DNA of 64,000 nucleotides from Acholoe squamosa (Eukaryota; Annelida; Polychaeta; Phyllodocida; Polynoidae), in contig OX439037.1 in NCBI GenBank assembly GCA_949317995.1, forward strand, positions 52,858,080-52,922,079. Direction: 5' to 3'. The notes beneath the pieces were generated by a model. It saw only the letters and a list, made by a program, of their open reading frames with translations. It did not search any database and was not told the DNA's origin. The translations under genes were made by a program, and so were the position numbers. Shown piece after piece: positions 50,601-61,854 of this stretch (the stretch's first letter is position 1; every line of letters starts with the position of its first letter).

Positions 50601-53600
50601 TTTTCTTTCAACTCTTTTTCATGAGGGGTAGCTCCAAATCATTTTCAAATGAAACTACTAGATTTACACCCAGTGATATAGAAATTTCTTAGGCCTTAAG
50701 ACTACAGTGTTTGACACCAATATCTAAAAATTTCCTTGGGAGACAAGCTTAGCAAAAATTAATGTATGGTATCAGGACATAAATTTGCATCCCTTGCTGA
50801 AAATGCTTGTCTATACCAAAATGCTTTAAATATAAGTTTGATGATTATTTTATGAGAGGTTTCTTTGGGCATGACCCAAAACTCTCTTAATCACCAGTGC
50901 ATAACCATACTCATGAGGGTACACCAGAATGCTTTAAACTTCAAGGTTTGACATCTATTTTTCAATAGATTTCCCAGGGGTGGTTCAGGCCCCCACACCC
51001 CACTTAGACAACAATATCTGAACGTACTAGATTCACATCTGAGGCTAGTTGAACCCCTTAAACTATAGTTTGACAACTATATTTGAATTTTTTTTGAGGA
51101 ACCAGCCCCCAAGACCTCACAAACGACTAAGCACATAAGATTTGCACCTCCTTATATGGAAACCCTGCCCACCCTAGCTTTACACCAAAATGTTTTAAAA
51201 TTTGGAGTTTGATATCTACATTTCTGAAATTTTCTAGGGGGCATACCCCCAAGCCTTCCCCAAACACCATTGTGCAATCAAAATTTAATACGATTTTCAT
51301 TCCCTGTTCTCATAATCATCTGATGGTAAACCAAAATGCTTTACTGGATTGGGCTAGAAATGCATCAGAATGCACCATTTGATGTCTAGATTTCAAAATT
51401 GCGCTTGCGACATCGCAGACATGCCCCTGAAATCTCACTCATGTCCATTCTCAGAACTTGACAGCCCTGGGGGCATGGACTTAGAGACAAATGACAATGC
51501 TGGGACAATGAAACTTCTTAAAATCACAAGGGAGATGGGGTTGAGAGACAAGGGAAAAGGCCACTTCTTAAAAGTCACATGGTACCTCCTAGTCCATTCA
51601 ACTAAGCTTGTCAAGTTGGGAACTCACTAATCCTGCCAGTGGTTGTCAGTCACTCAATAGACAGTCATTTATGTGTTAAGCCAGCTTATCGCTGTTGTTG
51701 TCAAGACTAAACTCTAAAGTGTAGGACTCACTGACTCTACACCTAACTACACTCTACAGTGCCACCCAACCCATTTAGTGCCAGTTTGGTGTTAGGACTC
51801 AATAACTCTTAACATCCACCCAATATTTTGGCTCAAACTCGAAAAAAAAAAATCTTGAAATCAAACTCATCATGGGTGATAATGAGGATGCTGCTGCTCC
51901 ACCCGGTGCCAGTGCTGGTGCCGGTGTTGGTGGTGCTTTCGGTGAAATTCCCTTTTATCATGTGTTTAATGAGAAAGCACCGGATATATCAACAGAATGG
52001 GAAGATTGGCAAGAGGGGTTGGAGGCTATGTTCGCTCTCCAGAAATTCACAGAAGGGCAGGAGGATCAGGACAAATTTGCCAAGCTCTTCTACTACCTCA
52101 GAACAATTTGTAAAATTCTCAAAAAACTAGACAACAATGGGGTGGCAACTAAAAGCTATAAGTTTGCAAGTGAAGCACTCACTAAATATTTTTGCCTAGG
52201 CGTGCGCGATATCATGGACTCGCTGGACCTGACAAAGAAGACGGTTCAGGAGATCGAGGAACTTCTAATTATCACCCAACTTGTGAACTGCACCACTAAT
52301 GTGGAACTCGGGCGTACAACACTGCGCACTCGTGGGGTGCTACAACTCAAGAACTTCCCCAACCGGGCTCGCTGTGATGAGTCCGCACTCAAAGAGTCAT
52401 CAGAGATTAGTGGCACCGCTAGTGGTATGACGGCTACTCTGGCAGTGAATACGCATCGTCCTAAGAATAAGTCAGGTCAATCCGCTCAACCCTCCGCAGC
52501 ATCCGCTAAGAGGAAGACATTGGCACTGACACAATCAGGCAAGTGCCTGTACTGCAGTGGTACTCCTCACGACGGTCGCCGATGTCCAGCAAGGAACTGC
52601 GTGTGCAATAACTGTCAGAATAAGGGTCACTTTGTGAAGGTTTGTAGGAAACCCAGGTCGGTGAACGAAGTGGCCGGGAGTGAAATCCACTCGGAAGTGA
52701 AACAGACTCAGGAGACCTTCCTCTGTTCAGTCGACACCACTCAGGGACCGGTGACGAAGAAGGTACCCAAGGTCATCATAAATGGCATCTCCACTCCAAT
52801 GCGTATCGACACCGGGGCGGAAGCAACGCTTATCGACAGTTAGCTATATGCCGAGAAGGTCACCTCTGAAAAGCTACTCGCCTCTGACTATGTGTTCCAG
52901 GGTGCCAAACAGGGACAATTCTCCGCTCTCGGATACTTCAACGCAGAAGTTTAATTTTATATTCGCATTCTCCACATATGTATAAGTTTTAAGATTCTAA
53001 ATCAGAGACACAGTATTACTAGTATCAGTTTAACTCGTTCATCAATATTATCTTTGAACCTCAAGGATCTGTATTATCATCTAGTCTGAAGACTCTATTC
53101 TAGTCCTTTGAGCATAGTATCAAAATGCGAACACTCATTTTATTTGAAACTCAAAGACTCATATCATATAATACTCAAAAGACTCAAAGAAAGATGTAGA
53201 ATACGTTCCGATATTTGCAGTCGCGCGGTTGCGGGTAACGCGCTCCATATTAAATCTATGAGTAGAGTTTTTAGCAATCTTGCATCTATCTCTCTCTGTA
53301 TTCTACCAGCATAGAGTCATGACTATAATGTAAAACTTAAGCAATATAAATGATGCATTTAACACAACACTGCATGTCAAAAGCATGTTCCAAGTTTTTC
53401 TTAGTCAAATACAACTAACCCTTAGTCAAAGTGCCCAACTTGCCTTGGCTTACCTGATTTTGACTAAGATTCCCTGGGGGTTTTGACTAAGTATGCAATC
53501 TAATTACTATTTGGTCTAATTCGAATAGTGATTGTAAGCTCTATATAGGATCCACATCCCACAAATCATTGTCTCATCATAGAGGAAGCATGTGAAATGC

Positions 53601-56600
53601 CTCATATCATTTTCATTGGAACCCCGGAGTCAAGTTACTCCGGGTTTCCCACAAAGAAGCAGATACATCTGTGGATATTTTACTTATCTAGACTCCCACA
53701 GAATAGGTGTTACAATCTGTCTACCTAGTTAATTTAACAAATCATCAACCTATTTGATATATTTTGCCAAGCTTGATGTTATGTTGAATTGTGAAAGCCT
53801 CAAATGTATACAATGCCTGAAAATCACCATCATTTTGACATCCATCAAACAATTTATGGTACGAAGCTACCAGAAAAATCCTATTTCAAACCACGCTGCC
53901 ACCTGGTGTGTAAAGGCAACCCTATGCCAATATACATTAGTCAAAGTCACTATCACAAGGTATCTTAGTCAAAGGTACTAAGATCCCTTAGTGACAGTGG
54001 CTAAGATAAGTTAGCTTGCCCAAAACTCCTAGCAGATACCTTGTTCAAGATTGTGCTTGGAGAGAGAAAATAATTTGGGTAGTCAATGTGACTAACATAC
54101 GCTAAACATATTTAGTCACACATTTATAGTCATATGTAATAACTAAGATTATTTGGCTGTTTTGACTAAGTTAAGTTAGACCGACTAACTTGGATTTTTT
54201 TTCTGTGCAGAGAATGCAAAGGTGGCAGACTTTCTCCTGGCCCAATATTGCCATGGTTAAATACAATCCATTGTCTTGCCTTTTTTATATATTCAGAGTC
54301 TTTCCTCAGGCATTATGCTCACGGTACGGCCTGGCAATTGGAGCAACACTGGTTCCGTAAGTATCTTTATGTTTATTTGTCTTTCCCTGAAGCATACACA
54401 CAAAAAAATATTCTGAATATCTTAGGCCTTTCGCCTAACATTTGTTGGACTCGCTAACCCAAGTTCAGAGTTTGCACATCCCCAAACCACCGAAGTTTTC
54501 TTGGGAGTTTATGCCTAACCCTTAGGAAAAATGCCCGACTTGCCTGATTTCTCCTAACTTGCCTTAGACTTTTCCACTAACTACATAGACTTTCAAGCAA
54601 CATAGCAATTCTCTTAATTCTGAAATGGTAAGTGTAAACTCCACATAGGTTAAGACATCCAAAACAGAGCCTCTCCATTTGAGAAGCAAGTTCAATACCT
54701 CACATCATTTTCTTTGCAACCCGTGAACTTAGTTGCTCTGGGTTTATCATAATGTCAAAGATGTGGATATATGAGTAAATTAAATTTCCACAGAAAAGGT
54801 GTTTCCATTCTTCTTCATTGCTCCTTCAATAACAAATATGTATTTATTAGGTGTATTCTGTTTAATCACATGCCAGGTTGAATTGTAGAGGCTTTATTAT
54901 GTTGATAGTTATTGAAAGCACCATTATTCTGACATTCATAGGCTTTTCCATGATATGCACTTACCATAAAAATCCTCATGTAAACCACACTGCCACCTGG
55001 TGTGAAAAATCTACTACCCCTTAGGGGCTGTGTACAAATGACGTCATGCAGGAGGGGGGAGGGAGTTCCCACTTCCCATGACCAAGCATGACAAGGGGGG
55101 AGGGGGGGTCATGGGCTGCATGACATCATGTCATCAAGAAATCAAAATTTGTTTTAGGCCCTACATGCATGCCTTCCTCAGACATCTCACTCAATGACCC
55201 TCCTCCTCCCACTCCTTGAGGTATCAAAATTATTTTGCTCCTCTCCCAATCCACCCCCTCCCGTTGTTGAGGAGTAATCCCTTGGAGCTTTCCACCACCC
55301 TGTTGCTATTTTCATTGAGGACATGCTTGGGGAGATGTAAAAGGGACTTCCCCCTTAGTTTACTCTCCACATCTTTGTCTGAATGGAACTCTATGGGACT
55401 CACCTTATTTGCAGGTACTACAGTAAAATCCTGAGGTGACTCAATTGCTTTGTAATTTCATAAATTGGAAGTATGATTGCAATTGATGGTCTTCTGAGAA
55501 TTTGTGATACTTTCTGAGATCTGGTATTGGACTATTGACCTAGACAGTTTTTAGGACCTTTTGTGACAGGAAATACTTGTATATGATCACTACCATAATA
55601 CTCTGTGTATTAGGTATGGATATAGTGCATCCTGCATATAAGGACCCATAAGCCTGGGGGGGCACCCTCTATGTAATGTATACACATATGTGCGGCTGGC
55701 AAGGCAACTTTTTCTGGGTAAAGTCCCTAGCAAGCCTCCTGTTTCAGCCACAAATGTCCCTATAGTAAGGGTCTACTTTTGAGCAAAATGTCCCTAGCAA
55801 GGGTTAATGTTCAGCAAAATACCCTGATTAACGTTGAAAATTCAGAAATGTTCATGTATATTTTCTCAGTTCTCATGAAAATAGCATGAACAAAATTCAA
55901 ATTTTCTCCAAATAAGGTTGATTTAAGACATTTTGAGCAAAATCTAAGATTGTCATGTCAAAAATTCCCTAGCCAGAGTAGAGTTTTGACAAAAAACCCT
56001 GTGAACAAGTGCAATAGCAAGGGTAAATGTAGTTTGCGGGTTCAGCCACACATCCGTATCATAAAACAATTGAAGTGCCCCCCCTCCCCTGGCCCATAAG
56101 CTGATAATAAGCTGACAGTGTTTGACATGTTTCTCTGTTCATTTGTTGATCAGTGCTAGTTCATCTTATCTTTAATTGCCAATTCACCCCCACTATATGT
56201 CCCTTTGAACCATTTCAATTAATTTTGTTTTTTGGCTATTCCATGGTAGCAGATCCTTATTGGGGTGACCCCTGCTCAAGCTGGTACCAAGCTGATAAGG
56301 ACTGATAACAGCCAGGGTGATGGTACTGGTACAAGGAGTTTTGTAATGCACCCTAAAAAGTCCACCGAATGAAGGGAATTTTCTGATTGGTCAATAATGT
56401 ATCCGGCTAGGTCGGAATAGGCCTACACTTTTCATTAAACTTGGGGGGGGGGGGGTAGCTCTCTGCATGACATCATGCTGAGGGGGGGTCAAGTGTTGTA
56501 TGACGAAACATGACAAGGGGGGGAGTCAAAAATGGTCCAAAAATGCATGACGTCATTTGTACACAGCGCCTTAGACAAAAGTGCTACCCCTTAGACATGG

Positions 56601-59600
56601 CTAAGTCAAGTCAGCTTGCCTTAATAGGTTAGTTAATACTACTAACACATTAGTAAGATGTTACTAACATGTTGGGTATTTTGCCTAATGGCTGATTTTG
56701 TCTAAGTTAGATTAGTATTTACTAACTTGGATTATTTTCTGTGTATCACATTGTTACCATCATGGTCATGAAAAAATGATTCAAAGAAAAAAAGCATGGG
56801 TTCCTATGACGAAGGGGAAAAGATATAGCCTGACTGATAGATTTTGCACCATTTGCCTCTCTGTCTCCGGGCTCTGTCTGTCTGCCTGCCTCTCTCGACG
56901 CCTGTCTCTCTCTGCCTCTGTCTCTCTCAGTGTCTGACTCTCTCTTCCTAACCCCCGCCCTCTCTAATATGTATTGGTATATTTTTATCATCTGCTTTCT
57001 TGCAGCGTGGTTTACTTATTGATGGGTCTATTCTTCGTAATAGCCTGGCCCCTATCTAAGCTGTTGGATTGCTTACTTGGGGCTGAACATGCCACCTTCT
57101 TCAGGCGGGCTGAACTTAAGGCCCTAGTAGGGTTACATGGACCTGATGAAGAACAGACTGCTCATCACGCCGATCAGGATGACGGCCCTTTGTCAATAGA
57201 TGAGGTCCTTATCATAAAGGTTTGTATAGACATGTGAATGGGTTCTACTGTAGCTAAATGTTTGAGGCACTTTTATAAATCATTCCCTCTGTCAAAAGCA
57301 ACAGGCATACATACTGACCTGCCATATAAGTCATATGCCTGCACTGAATCCGGTGCTATGGTCTAGCCCAGCAAATTGGTGTCATTCTGAGTCACTGTGT
57401 GTGAGTACTCACACTGGTGCTGTATAGAAAAAAAAATGCGCCACCAGGTGTGACTGATGACCCATACTGACGCATGCTGACACATGTGTCATGGCACATG
57501 CAAACCCATACTGACACCTGGGATATAACACATACTGACTCAGGCCTGACACATGCGTCATGGCAAATCAACACTCATACTAACACCTGAGCTATAATGC
57601 ACAATGACTCAGGCCTGACACGTGTGTCATGGCACATGCACACTCATACTGACACCTGGGCATTAACACATACTGACTCATCCTGACTCATCCTGACACA
57701 TGCGTCAGGTTTTTTCCCCTGGGATAGGGATGGGGGGAGGGGGTTTGGGAGGGGGGGTAGGGGTATGACTTTATTCTGCATTCATTTTTATTCTGAATCA
57801 CTGTCATCAATTGAGCTGCATGTCTATGTCCATGGAAGGGTTTCCTGTAGATTCCTTTGTTCACTTTTTCCATTCCTCAAAATGCCTTCTTTGTGCCTGT
57901 CAAACAAAAATTAAACATTTAAGTTCAATAATGCATTACACAAATACCTTTAATATAATCAGCACAAGATTTTTTACCCTCCTCACCTCCCTCCAAAATA
58001 TGTTGTGAGATATTTTCATTTCGGAGGGGGGGGGGGCCTAAAATTTTCCCCTGAGCCAAGTACATACCCTCTCCCTGAATGAGTTGACCTTTAATGGGGG
58101 CAGGGGAAGATAAAATTATTTGGAGACAAAATCACCCCCCCCCCCCTCAGAAACAAAAATAATATTCTTGCCCCTCAAACTGACCACAACCTAGTCCACC
58201 ACTCTCCCAGGCCCCCAAACCTGCAAGTTACTGACATATGCTATATCAACTGTATCAATACTGTAAGAGACTCTAAAGATTAAGGTGGGCACAAAAGAAG
58301 ATACTATGATATATTACTGTAGGTTACTTGGAGTTCTGTAGGACTGTAGGATTACCCACCTTGTCTTCTCTCCTTGCTGTTCTGTGTCTGTGTGTTGTGA
58401 AATACTGAGAACAAAGAAACCAAGAAAAGAGCGGGAACTTTGAAATGGACCAATGAGGGACCAGGAGTTTGAAATCAACCAATCAGACACAATATTGACG
58501 CAGTACTGACGCATGGTCACACATGTGTCAGGTACTTCCTGGAGAGAAAATTTCAGGATGGGTCACTGTGAGTCAAGGTGTGTGAATATGTGTGAGTATT
58601 GACACATAGTGACGCATACTGACGCATGTGTCAGAACCTGTTGTGTTTGTTGAAGTGAGGCACTTTGCTCCTATTATCACCCAAAACAACATTATAATTC
58701 ACCTCATATTATGAATTCTTACCTATTTCTCATGGTAATATGGCATCACCTTGGGCAGCATGCACCATACTTTCAAGGAATTACTACACCAAGACTAATG
58801 TAAGCCTGAATACCAAATAGGAGGTTGATAATTGAAACTCAGTGTTATCTCCCATAGACAAAGAAAATTGTCTTAAAATACACCAAAAGAGAATATAAAC
58901 CCATGTTTCTCAGTCACCATTATATTCCCTATATACATATTGATAGATATCATCTATAAACACTTTGATTTATAAGGCAGCATCAATAGAAAAAGCAATT
59001 CCCTAATTTGGCCCAAGCCCAAAGTGCAAGTATATAGTGGAACTATACAATTTCCCCAGTCTCTTTATACTGACACTGATGACATTTCGAGTCACTCCGG
59101 GTGAGTACTGACACATAGTGACCCATGTTCACTCAAGCGTCAACACCTATCTTTTGAAAGATGAGTCACTATGGATCAGTCCGTGTGACTACTCACACAG
59201 ACTGGCTCATGCTCACTCAGTGTCACCTCATGCAAATAAGGAAATGAGTCACTATGCGTCACTCCCTGTGACTACTCACCCTTACTGGCACATACTGACG
59301 CGATGTTAGCTCAAATGGGTTAGGAAATGAGTCACTATGTGTCAAACTGTGTGACTACTGACACTGACTGACGCATGCTCACACTTGTGCCACATTATGT
59401 CTTGTGGAGAAGTGTCATAATGAGTCAAACAGTGTGAGTATTGACACCTTGTGACACGAGCTGAAGCACTGGTGTTATAACCCGAAAGGTGCTCACACAT
59501 AGCAGCTCATTATGACTCACACTGACTCCAATTTGCTGGAAGGTCATGTCATCAATTAATATATCTCCTATGCGTGCTACTTATAAATATGGTACACACA

Positions 59601-61828
59601 TTTAACCCTTTAGTGCTAAGGAAATTGCATTGTCATTGTAGTGCTTCATGTCCCTAGGATTTCAGCAATCTTGGCTAAAATATTAGACTTTTGCCACCCT
59701 ACATACCTCACATTGATTCGTTGGAGTCCATTCTGATCCGGAAGGTTGATATAATTTCTACTCTGATTTAAAAAAAAAATGCCCTTGTCACTGAGAGCAT
59801 TTGATAGCATGGCAAGCCAACCCCCAATATCAGTTATGGCTCAGATGACTATAAAATTTTGACATAGTTGAGCTAAAGAGCGACAAAGATAAGCTCAAGA
59901 GTTGTTTTTTTTGTGAATATTATGTCATTAATATACAATCTACCGTAATCTCCCGTGTATAAGGCACGTCTTATAGGCCAAACAAAATGCTGCTGGGTCT
60001 TATACGTGGGAGGTAAATTGCCTTGAGTTTGGGGTGCGCCTTATAGGGGGGGTATTTTTTACTATAGAACAGTACTAAACTAACAAAAATCTGCCCTCAG
60101 AGGTGCGCCTTATACGTTATAACAGATCTCCCTGAGTTGGGGATGCGCCTTATAGGCGAGCTGCGCCTTATACGTGGGAGATTACGGTAGTTATGTTGTT
60201 AGAAACAGAACAAAATCGGTGAAAATTGGGCCGTTTTGAAAGCACTACTCACCGGCATTTTCTGGACATGTAAGGGTCTAAAGGATTAGTACCCGAACAG
60301 ATTTTGAAAAAGTTAATTGGTATAGAGAAAAGGCAGTGGGCTACAGCATACCGACACACCGTAGTCCTGTTGCTCCTATACAAACTGCTACAAAGAACCT
60401 TTTATTACCCCCTTATAGAGAGGAAGCAAAAGTAGTTGAACTACGTCATGTGGATATATGGGCTTCCCTAGCCCACTGAAAAGGGTCTGTATCTCCTCTT
60501 TCCTATCCTCACGGATGTGTGTGGTGCACATATGCGCAGGCACTGACACATTCCTCTGTGAAATTGTGTAATGTCGTTCTCGCCATGAATATGACCTTAG
60601 CTGTTGAAATGGCGTTAAACATCTATTACTCACTCACTCATGTGGATATTAGACATGCAAGGTTTATCAGACATGGCCATACTTGATATATTTATTACCT
60701 TTTGAACAGGGGGCTCTTGAGATGAGAGATAAGACTGCTGTTAACGCTATGGTACCGCTCGACAGTGTATTTATGATAGATATAAATGCCAAGATGGATA
60801 GATCTACAATGAAAAAGGTAACTACACTTTGTACAAAATTTAAAGGACTATTTAGTCTTTGATAGGTCGTTAAGGTGCCTATACATGGGTGCTCAAAATT
60901 TTCAGGATATCAGGCCATCACTTTTTTAGGAAGGATGAAGCATCACCCTGTCACTTTTTATGTATATGCCAATGTACTGGGAACCTTTGAAATTGTTGCC
61001 GTCTGTCATTTTCTAAAACCCCGGCGTACCGACCATCACTTTTTAAAACCCCTCCGTCACAAGCGTCACTTTTTACCCATGTATAGGCACTTAGTCCCAC
61101 TCCCGATTGTGTATAGTCCTCTTCACCGAAATAAAAAGCCCTTCCTATGTATACATTCAATTCTCACTTATTTCATTCTCCATTTCTCTACAGGCCCTGC
61201 AGACAGCCCACTCCCGTATCCCAGTGTATGAGAATCATTACGGTAACGTGCTTGGGGTCCTACTGATGAAGACACTCATCATGTTGGATCCTGAAAAAGC
61301 TGAACCAGTCTCCAAACTCATCCACAACCCCTGCTTCTCCCGCCAAGTCACCTATGTAGACGAGAACAAACCTCTCTATGATATACTCAATGAGTTTCAG
61401 ACTGGTAAAAGTAAGTATGGCGGTGCATGTATTTTCTGTCAAGGGATATACTGGTATAACTTTGCCACCACCCTTTTTCTTTGTCGTTCATTCTAACGTG
61501 TGGCAAAATAAAATTACTAATGACTAAATAGAAGTACATGTACATGCAGTTCCCAGTGGCACTGACAGACACCGGGGACCAAATTCAAATTGACAATAAG
61601 TCAAATACATTTTCATCGCATGTTCCAAAGGCTTCCATAAGGAATGATGAAGTGTGGATGTGGAATATGAAAAGAGGTGTTGACTGCCATATGACGCACA
61701 AACTGTATGGTCATCAAGAAATTATTCTCTTCTTAGGTCATCTAGCCTTTGTTCTCCGGAAGTCAGAAGAGGAGGTTCCACACTCTATAGAATCAATAGA
61801 TTACTCAACAAATCAACCCCCAGGAACG
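47501..61828 (+). CDS. DUF21/CBS membrane protein, CNNM-type (gene-level, 3' incomplete)
   Basis: Seven exons (47501-47666, 49134-49392, 54297-54356, 57006-57219, 60710-60817, 61194-61410, 61737-61828) splice without a stop into 372 residues. The short N-terminus has two N-glycosylation sites (NCS, NGT). A DUF21 region with about four membrane segments holds the GLMSGLTLGMLSLD, NAVAVESMPLCLD and LLFGEVFPQALCSRYG signatures. Then come FFRRAELKALVGLHG, GALEMRDKTAVNAMVPLDSV and two CBS-type blocks. CNNM proteins handle Mg2+ or other divalent cations at membranes, with CBS domains sensing nucleotide. The NAxAxESxPxxLD and FRRAELKALV signatures resemble plant/fungal DUF21-CBS proteins more than vertebrate CNNM1-4. 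The end lies beyond the window. Confidence 0.88.
47790..48420 (+). repeat. Degenerate AAAATCGACA repeats and TATAAGGCG relic
   Basis: The motif CACTTCTTAAAATCGACA, with GGGACATGG spacers, recurs about ten times at irregular spacing. It reappears at 51470-51600 (TTCTTAAAATCACAAGG). A decayed TATAAGGCGC-type foldback lies within it at about 48175-48330. No coding potential. Confidence 0.55.
49134..49392 (+). CDS. CNNM-type exon 2: DUF21 core
   Basis: Acceptor ATATACAG, donor GTAGGT, ends in phase 2. It encodes LMSGLTLGMLSLDIMTLKVL, the IFPVVKRHHLLLVTLLLANA stretch and VVSVSAVLLFG. This is the most conserved part of the family. Confidence 0.9.
49426..49894. mobile_element. PIF/Harbinger-like MITE with G-rich interior
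   Basis: Left end GGGACCATCCATAAATTACG (then TACGCACT); right end AGTGCGTACATAATTAATGG (then ATGGTCA). Direct TTA flanks it (49423-49425 and 49895-49897). The interior has several runs of 8-13 G alternating with GTACGCA motifs. It lies 34 bp after the exon 2 donor. Confidence 0.7.
50470..51400 (+). repeat. Degenerate satellite of about 110-160-bp units
   Basis: The phrase ACCAAAATGCTTTAAA followed by TTTGA..TCTA.ATTT and AGGGGG.CAG.CCCCCAAG recurs near 50568, 50817, 50929, 51045, 51188 and 51332. Units are much diverged. Confidence 0.55.
51872..52960 (+). pseudogene. Gypsy-type gag-protease fragment
   Basis: A 323-residue frame starts MGDNEDAAAPPGASAGAG. It has a gag core (DWQEGLEAMFALQKF), a Cys/His zinc-knuckle pair (CLYCSG...CPARNC...CNNCQNKGHFVKVC) and the start of a retropepsin with the catalytic MRIDTGAEATLI. 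A TAG follows and the frame runs on for about 40 codons before fading. No RT, integrase or LTR was found. The remnant lies in sense orientation in CNNM-type intron 2. The upstream Pro/Ala/Gly-rich start and intact gag suggest a fairly recent truncation. Confidence 0.75.
53388..54211 (+). repeat. 800-bp diverged repeat, copy 1
   Basis: It begins GTTTTTCTTAGTCAAATACA and ends CGACTAACTTGGATTTTTTT plus CTGTGCAG. It is rich in TTAGTCAAA/TTTGACTAA motifs in both directions. It aligns along its length with 54494-56745. It is upstream of CNNM-type exon 3. Confidence 0.7.
54297..54356 (+). CDS. CNNM-type exon 3 (60-nt microexon)
   Basis: Acceptor ATATTCAG, donor GTAAGT, phase 2 to 2. It encodes EVFPQALCSRYGLAIGATLV. 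It carries the conserved Glu of the FGEVxPQ motif. It lies between two diverged copies of an 800-bp repeat. Skipping it would keep frame but remove the signature. Confidence 0.88.
55024..56570. mobile_element. 1.55-kb TIR element (PIF/Harbinger-like, non-autonomous)
   Basis: TIRs of 27 bp: GGGGCTGTGTACAAATGACG (then TCATGCA) at the left and its inverse, with one mismatch, ending ACAAATGACGTCAT-complement and CAGCGCC at the right. Direct TTA at 55021-55023 and 56571-56573. No transposase is seen. It contains a nested element at 55654-56092. Confidence 0.75.
55654..56092. mobile_element. Nested MITE with 9-bp target duplication
   Basis: CTGGGGGGGCAC at the left and GTGCCCCCCCTCCCCTGG at the right, flanked by direct CCCATAAGC (55645-55653 and 56093-56101). 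The interior repeats AA.TCCCTAGCAAGGGT units. A relative with CCAAAATCCCTCTCACCAAG units is at 61855-62183. Confidence 0.6.
57006..57219 (+). CDS. CNNM-type exon 4: last membrane helix and acidic helices
   Basis: Acceptor TTTCTTGCAG, donor GTTTGT. It encodes VVYLLMGLFFVIAWPLSKLL, then DCLLGAEHATFFRRAELKAL and an acidic DEEQTAHHADQDDG loop, ending in IDEVLIIK (phase 0). Confidence 0.88.
57380..57715 (+). repeat. TGACACATGCGTCA repeat field, part 1
   Basis: Repeated short motifs TGACACATG, GCGTCATGGCA, ACACTCATACTGACACCTG in a 60-65-bp rhythm (57470-57680). Many are palindromic TGAC...GTCA pairs. Similar fields are at 58490-58640 and 59060-59540. Confidence 0.6.
58490..59540 (+). repeat. TGACACATGCGTCA repeat field, parts 2 and 3
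   Basis: At 58490-58640 and 59060-59540 the order GAGTCACTATGTGTCA, TGTGTGACTACTGACAC, TGACGCATGCTCACA recurs about six times with 60-70-bp spacing. The stretch between (58640-59060) is plain AT-rich intron. Confidence 0.6.
59941..60189. mobile_element. Foldback MITE, TACCGTAATCTCCCGCG family, copy C
   Basis: TACCGTAATCTCCCGTGTAT at the left and GTGGGAGATTACGGTA at the right, with AAGGCGCACC motifs inside. Flanked by TA as in the other copies. Confidence 0.82.
60458..60638 (+). mobile_element. SINE copy 4
   Basis: Complete SINE ending CTATTACTCACTCACT. The 11-bp direct repeat CATGTGGATAT (60447-60457 and 60639-60649) flanks it. It lies 71 bp before CNNM-type exon 5. Confidence 0.88.
60710..60817 (+). 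CDS. CNNM-type exon 5: start of CBS pair
   Basis: Acceptor TTGAACAG, donor GTAACT, 36 codons, phase 0 to 0. It encodes GALEMRDKTAVNAMVPLDSV and FMIDINAKMDRSTMKK, the usual entry to CBS1. Confidence 0.88.
61194..61410 (+). CDS. CNNM-type exon 6: CBS1 to CBS2
   Basis: Acceptor TCTCTACAG, donor GTAAGT, ends in phase 1. It contains AHSRIPVYENHYGNVLGVLL, an extended loop, and ENKPLYDILNEFQTGK. Confidence 0.88.
61737..61828 (+). CDS. CNNM-type exon 7: CBS2 strand and linker
   Basis: Acceptor CTCTTCTTAG, probable donor GTAGGC. It encodes SHLAFVLRKSEEEVPHSIES and a polar linker. The family's next block (LGIxTLEDVxEE) must lie on an exon past the window end. Confidence 0.75.
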
Positions 61829-61854
61829 GTAGGCAATGATGATGATTGGTTACG

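Larger units (their letters stand above)
54494..56745 (+). repeat. 800-bp diverged repeat, copy 2, split by insertion
   Basis: It matches copy 1 from AAGTTTTCTTGGGAGTTTAT through CCACACTGCCACCTGGTGTG. The match is interrupted by the TIR element at 55024-56570 and resumes to ACTAACTTGGATTATTTTCT. Downstream of exon 3. Confidence 0.7.
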
